Shown: positions 39,259-43,075 of the stretch, one piece after another
How the letters are laid out: every line of letters begins with the position of its first letter
Numbering within the stretch: the stretch's first letter is position 1
Origin: Setaria digitata
Lineage: Eukaryota; Nematoda; Chromadorea; Rhabditida; Setariidae
DNA length: 43,075 nt
Assembly (NCBI GenBank): GCA_003640385.1
Contig: RCAB01000515.1
Coordinates: 1-43,075, forward strand
Reading direction: 5' to 3'
Made by a program: the position numbers and the translations under genes
Notes under the pieces: generated by a model
What the model was told of the DNA's origin: nothing
What the model saw: the letters and a program-made list of their open reading frames with translations, nothing else
Databases searched by the model: none

Positions 39259-40726
39259 TTTAGAGATTATGCAACCACCATATTGCTATTTATTGTGCAT
39301 TATTTCAATAAGAAAGGTCACGAAAGTCTTCACACTTCATTATTAGACTACTTAGATGTCATCATACTGCTAATTATTAAAGCTGTGTGTTAGCCAAGCA
39401 GGATAGTACACTCTGAAGCCGGTCAAGTTTTTCGTTTTTCCGGATATACATCCTGAAGCTAGGCAAGAGTCAGGTTTTCTCATTTTCTCGCATATGACAC
39501 AAATTATCGGAGATTTAAAACTGATATTTTCTTCCGCCTTCAGTTGTGTTTTATCTCTCACCCAAAAATAATGGGCCTTTTGACACTTGGAATGTTGTCC
39601 TGATGTCGATGCATTTGATAATCAGAGCCCGATGGATTTGCCAACCAAACCATATATCCAAAGCGGTTCCAGAATTGTGCAGTGGTCAGGTTTTTAGACA
39701 AATTCAGCTAGGAAATACGCTACTTGCATAGGCTAGTCAGATTGAACGGTTTTCGCTTTTGAAGTAGCCATCGCTGTTTTGAAATAAGTATTAGTTTCGA
39801 ATTCAGTTGATTCGCAGAGTAGTAGTGCAATGGCATCATCAGAAAGATGCTTTCCAATAATTCCGAAAATTTCTATTTTTATTTGACACTAAATGTTTAA
39901 TGTTCGTGATTATGTACGTTTGCCTTTACTCGAGTCTCACTCTGCTGCAGTGCTTCATTGTCTTTGCTCCTAAGCTGCCATTATTCATTCTGTCTCTGTG
40001 TGTTTGTGTGTATGCTTCGCGAGCTGTAAGCCAAGTGTCTGGCTGATTTAGCAGAAGAGTGTTCGTTGCAATTCTGGCTAATGCCAATTCCAAGAATTAG
40101 CAGTGACTAGGGTAGAAGTGAGAGATGTGTTGTAAGACTAGAAGGAGATTTAGCAAGAATACAAGAGTTTTTTTTTAAAATTCTTCTAAGCAAGGGATCG
40201 AAGCAAGTAGCTCTCTCCGATTGTTGTCAGTTTGCGTCAAAAACTGACATATGTGTAGCTCGAATTCTTTCATTTTTATCCGCAACTTTTACATCAGCAA
40301 GAATACACTGTCTGTCGGTTTGCCTGCAAAACTTCATATGGGTTAGCTCGAGCTCTCTCTTCCTCTTTCTCCCTGTCGATGTTTCCAACTTGAATCTTGA
40401 TTCCGCTCCTGCATATGTTTGAAAGGAGTAGTAAAGCACTCATCATTTCATTCTACAAATAAGTGAAAGAACAAAGATTCATTCTAAAACTGCAAAAAGT
40501 TGATCGTTTTGTTCCTTTTTTTTTTCGACGTACTCTTTTTAGAGTCAAAATAATCCAGCAAACAAATTCAGCAGTATCTTTCCCATTCCAATCCACAATA
40601 GTGCCATTAATTATACCGGATTACACGATCATAAAAATATGCCTTTTCCGTAGAACTTGAAAATTAATGATATTTTTATAATAAAGTGATATTAATATAA
40701 CAGTATTGATAACGGTAATAAAGGTT

Positions 40727-40801
40727 ATTATTATTGTTATTGTCACTAATAATTATGATTAATAGTAATAATGCTTAACAGTAATAATGATAATAATAAT
40801 G
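40727..40801. repeat. ATT/TAA-rich simple sequence
   Basis: Interrupted runs of TTATTATTATTG, then TAATAATG and GATAATAATAATG units. Confidence 0.7.
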
Positions 40802-41160
40802 ACTGTGGGTCTAGGCAGGATTAACTTATCAGCAAACAAAAACATTCCTGAGAATTATTATTGAAGATAATTTGGCATATGTAAGTAACTCATAAAGTGA
40901 ACCAAACAAAACATACTAAAATCCATTTAAAATTTGGGAATTGCTTAATATTAAAGAATCATGCTAACTTTGTTGATTTCCATCGTTTAGCAAAGAAAGT
41001 TTAAGACAAGTTGTGTTGGAAAGTATCATATAAGTAAAATGATATTTCATTCCACCGCCTTGTTACAAATGTATTAACATTCACTATTAACTAACTGCAG
41101 GTAAATCCGAAGTTATAAGAATCAAAAAGGACATGAAAGTAAAATAACGTAGAGATGTCC

Positions 41161-41252
41161 CTTGATATAATTCTGAAGAAATGAGATAACACAGAGAATC
41201 GATCACCTTTGACCTGGATGAATCTCTGATTTGATTGAGACTTTTAAAATAG
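41161..41252 (+). repeat. Direct repeat, copy 1
   Basis: It shares the blocks CTTGATATAATTCTG, AATGAGA, GAGAATC, ATCACC, TTGACCTGGATG, GATTTGA and GAGACTTT in order with a second copy at 41650-41729. Divergence and small gaps separate the blocks. Confidence 0.75.
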
Positions 41253-41649
41253 CCTTAGGAAAGTATTTTCAAGTGACCAACAAGCAGTGAACGATGGTTT
41301 CTTTACAAACTAAAATTTAACTCTAACTGATATCTTAACGAAAAAAAATTTTTTTTCTCAGTTTAATTTTCAGTATCATCCTGCCACATATTTGTTTAAT
41401 TTTAATTACTAAATTTGAAGAAAGTCGTAGTGAAATTTAGTGGAGAAGAGCAGTTACATTGTGAAACCAAATCAGTAAGGTACACAGAAGATTGATTGCT
41501 CATGAAGGCTGGATTGAAGGGAACGAATTTCTTGATCTTGATCAATGATTATTGCGATTCTAAACTCAAAATGGTATCAGCTCGTTATGTTCAGACAAGG
41601 TTCAGTGCAATCTGAAATGTGGAATGTGATGATGTGATTCAAGATGCTG

Positions 41650-41729
41650 CTTGATATAATTCTGGAAAAATGAGAAGAGAATCAATCACCCTTGACCTGG
41701 ATGGATTTCAGATTTGACAGAGACTTTCC
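41650..41729 (+). repeat. Direct repeat, copy 2
   Basis: This is the second copy of the element at 41161-41252, about 490 bp downstream and in the same orientation. It lies about 400 bp before the TATA-like motif upstream of actin. Confidence 0.75.
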
Positions 41730-42127
41730 ATTAGCTACAACGATCCATCCTTTCCTTAATGAACAGATGTTGGTCTTTTCGACGAGATCTTTCTTCACCA
41801 GGAAGGAAAGGAAAGAGGAGGAAGAAGGAGGAAGTTATCGAACAGGTAGTAGAAAGAAAAGATACAGGTGCTATTACCTGTAGTTACCAGTTACCTCTCC
41901 TGCTGCTCTTACAGCTCTCTCGCGATCTCCCGGTCACCTTTATTACGATCCCCCGATCTTTCCTGCTTCCGCATTACTGAATTTCACTTAATCCTACTAT
42001 CTCATCCACCCATTTCCAAGAATTTCCGAATACTGAACCGTCGTCTGGACAGATTTCAAGTTCAGTCAGAGAGACAAATAGACAGACACGATGATGTACA
42101 GAGATGGAGTGGTAATGTGTAAGGTTG

Positions 42128-42136
42128 TATAAAAGG
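42128..42136 (+). promoter_or_regulatory. TATA-box-like motif upstream of actin
   Basis: TATAAAAGG is a near-consensus TATA box, unusually G+C-flanked for this window and preceded by C/T-rich sequence. If it is the actin promoter, transcription would start near 42160 and the 5' leader would be removed by a cis intron or by SL trans-splicing ending at 42987. Confidence 0.4.
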
Positions 42137-42980
42137 AGCTTGGCTGATGATAATCTGTAGCATTGGCATCTGACAACTGTTTTCGATATGGTTGAGGTGA
42201 TTGTTCGGTTTGCATCGCGCACAGAAGCACTCATCACAACTGCTTCATTGTCTGCCCGTTTAATTGCTTAATTAGGCTAAAAGACGCTTCTCTTTTCAAA
42301 TGAAGTGTCGTAATCCTTTGGAATCGAAACTAAATTTTTTAGCTTCTCCCTCCTATCCAGTCTATAAATCTTATCACTTATTCCGAATCCCAACTCTACA
42401 ACGCCTAAATCAACAAGCTTCATTTTGCATCTTTGTGGTAATGTTGTGCATCATACATACATCCATATCCTTCTCTTCATAGCACTCTCTATCTAACATT
42501 TTTGACATTTCGGGGCGCTGAGTCGAGTAAGTCCACTCTCAGGTGCCTAGTGGAACTGTTGTAATCTTAATGCAATAGCCCAGAAATTCCTTCGTGAGCT
42601 GTAAAATTGAAATTCCTATACATCTACCTTGTGAGCAACTACTACTTATGCTTTTACTGCTCACATTCAGCAAAATGTTTGCATTGTGTAAGCATCGAGC
42701 AAGTTTGTGTAAGCTTCTTCTCATCGGTTGGTTCCGTTGGAATGCACAGAAAAATTCCAACCACTCAGAAGTTTTAGCATTTTTTCAACCTAGCCATTCC
42801 ACCGAAACAAGGTGCAGGAAGGCCTCGAAAGAATTTTTTTAATGCCAATAAATGTGGATCAAACAAGATGAAAGTGTTCAACTTTATATTTTCTCTTGAC
42901 TTTCGAGTACCATTTCAGTGCTTTTTTGAAGAAGTTCCGCTGAATAATGTGCTGTTCCATATTTAAAATTACATCCAATT

Positions 42981-42987
42981 ATTTCAG
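42981..42987 (+). promoter_or_regulatory. Splice acceptor before the actin start exon
   Basis: ATTTCAG, after a T-rich stretch, leaves a 36-nt leader (42988-43023) before the ATG. It may accept a spliced leader or a cis intron. A TATTTAAAA at 42960-42968 could alternatively act as a nearby TATA element. Confidence 0.55.
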
Positions 42988-43023
42988 AGAGGGTTCTCGT
43001 CCAAAACATTAAATAAAGCAGAA

Positions 43024-43075
43024 ATGTGTGACGAAGAAGTAGCAGCATTGGTGGTGGACAATGGTTCCGGAATGT
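43024..43075 (+). CDS. Actin, N-terminal fragment (cut by window end)
   Basis: The first 17 codons read MCDEEVAALVVDNGSGM, the invariant actin start, in which the first Cys and acidic residues are removed or acetylated during maturation and DNGSGM is the first nucleotide phosphate-binding loop. The polymerising protein forms microfilaments; whether this is a muscle or cytoplasmic isoform cannot be told from this piece. The reading frame continues beyond the window. The leader exon starts at 42988. Confidence 0.95.
   Translation, partial: MCDEEVAALVVDNGSGM

Larger units (their letters stand above)
37683..42987. other. Intergenic region between beta-catenin and actin
   Basis: I see no supported gene in these 5.3 kb. 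It holds T-rich tracts, a single N at 39233 flanked by a duplicated 16-mer, an ATT/TAA-rich stretch at about 40727-40801, a diverged direct repeat (41161-41252 and 41650-41729), a purine tract at about 41800-41835 and a C/T-rich tract at about 41890-42010. TATAAAAGG at 42128 and TATTTAAAA at 42960 are possible actin promoter elements. ORFs here are short and lack splice or family support. Confidence 0.5.

Noticed and set aside
39412..39495. Imperfect 40-bp tandem-like units (CTGAAGC...GGTCAAG / CTGAAGCTAGGCAAGAG)
   Set aside because: Similarity is limited to short blocks and could be chance in T-rich DNA.
41692..42122. Overlapping plus-strand ORFs upstream of actin
   Set aside because: They run through purine- and pyrimidine-biased low-complexity DNA and lack acceptors, domains or codon patterns of real genes.

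Overview
The window looks like nuclear DNA from a clade III (spirurid, probably filarial) nematode. Evidence: strong A+T bias; many small exons split by GT-AG introns ending in the nematode acceptor TTTCAG; coding starts lying a few bases after an acceptor (as in SL trans-splicing); and proteins whose best remembered relatives are metazoan or nematode. The species is inferred, not shown. No bacterial, CRISPR or phage feature was found. The genes were rebuilt by hand from splice sites, reading phase and family resemblance.

Layout. 1-1370: no supported gene. 1371-2910 (+): a six-exon gene for an unrecognised 193-aa protein with a basic N-terminus and acidic C-terminus. 3383-5158 (-): complete ribosomal protein L7a (eL8), 265 aa, whose first coding exon is only the ATG. 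6343-10489 (+): complete 12-exon FLVCR/SLC49-type transporter, 544 aa. 10490-17569: about 7 kb with no intact gene but with coding-like relics on the minus strand, including one broken by a frameshift and one holding a 93-bp tandem duplication. 17570-20578 (+): complete six-exon rhodopsin-family neuropeptide receptor, 353 aa, nearest to GnRH/AKH or vasopressin-type receptors. 20579-30665: about 10 kb without a recognised gene, holding hairpins, orphan exon candidates and simple repeats; it may contain regulatory DNA of the next gene. 30666-37649 (+): a beta-catenin (BAR-1 type), 19 coding exons and about 1042 aa, with a full GSK3/CK1 phosphodegron before the armadillo domain and a long Q/P/S-rich tail. 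37650-42987: intergenic, with one N at a probable assembly junction, a diverged direct repeat and a TATA-like motif. 43024-43075 (+): first 17 codons of an actin, cut by the window end.

The genes do not form a pathway or operon. They are independent: translation (L7a), heme/choline-type transport (FLVCR), peptide signalling (GPCR), Wnt signalling (beta-catenin) and cytoskeleton (actin). I found no convincing new multi-gene system. The points most worth checking are the unnamed 193-aa protein, the exactly spaced degron interrupted by an intron, the frame-broken NTF2-like relic, the 31-residue duplicated ORF and the near-perfect inverted repeats.
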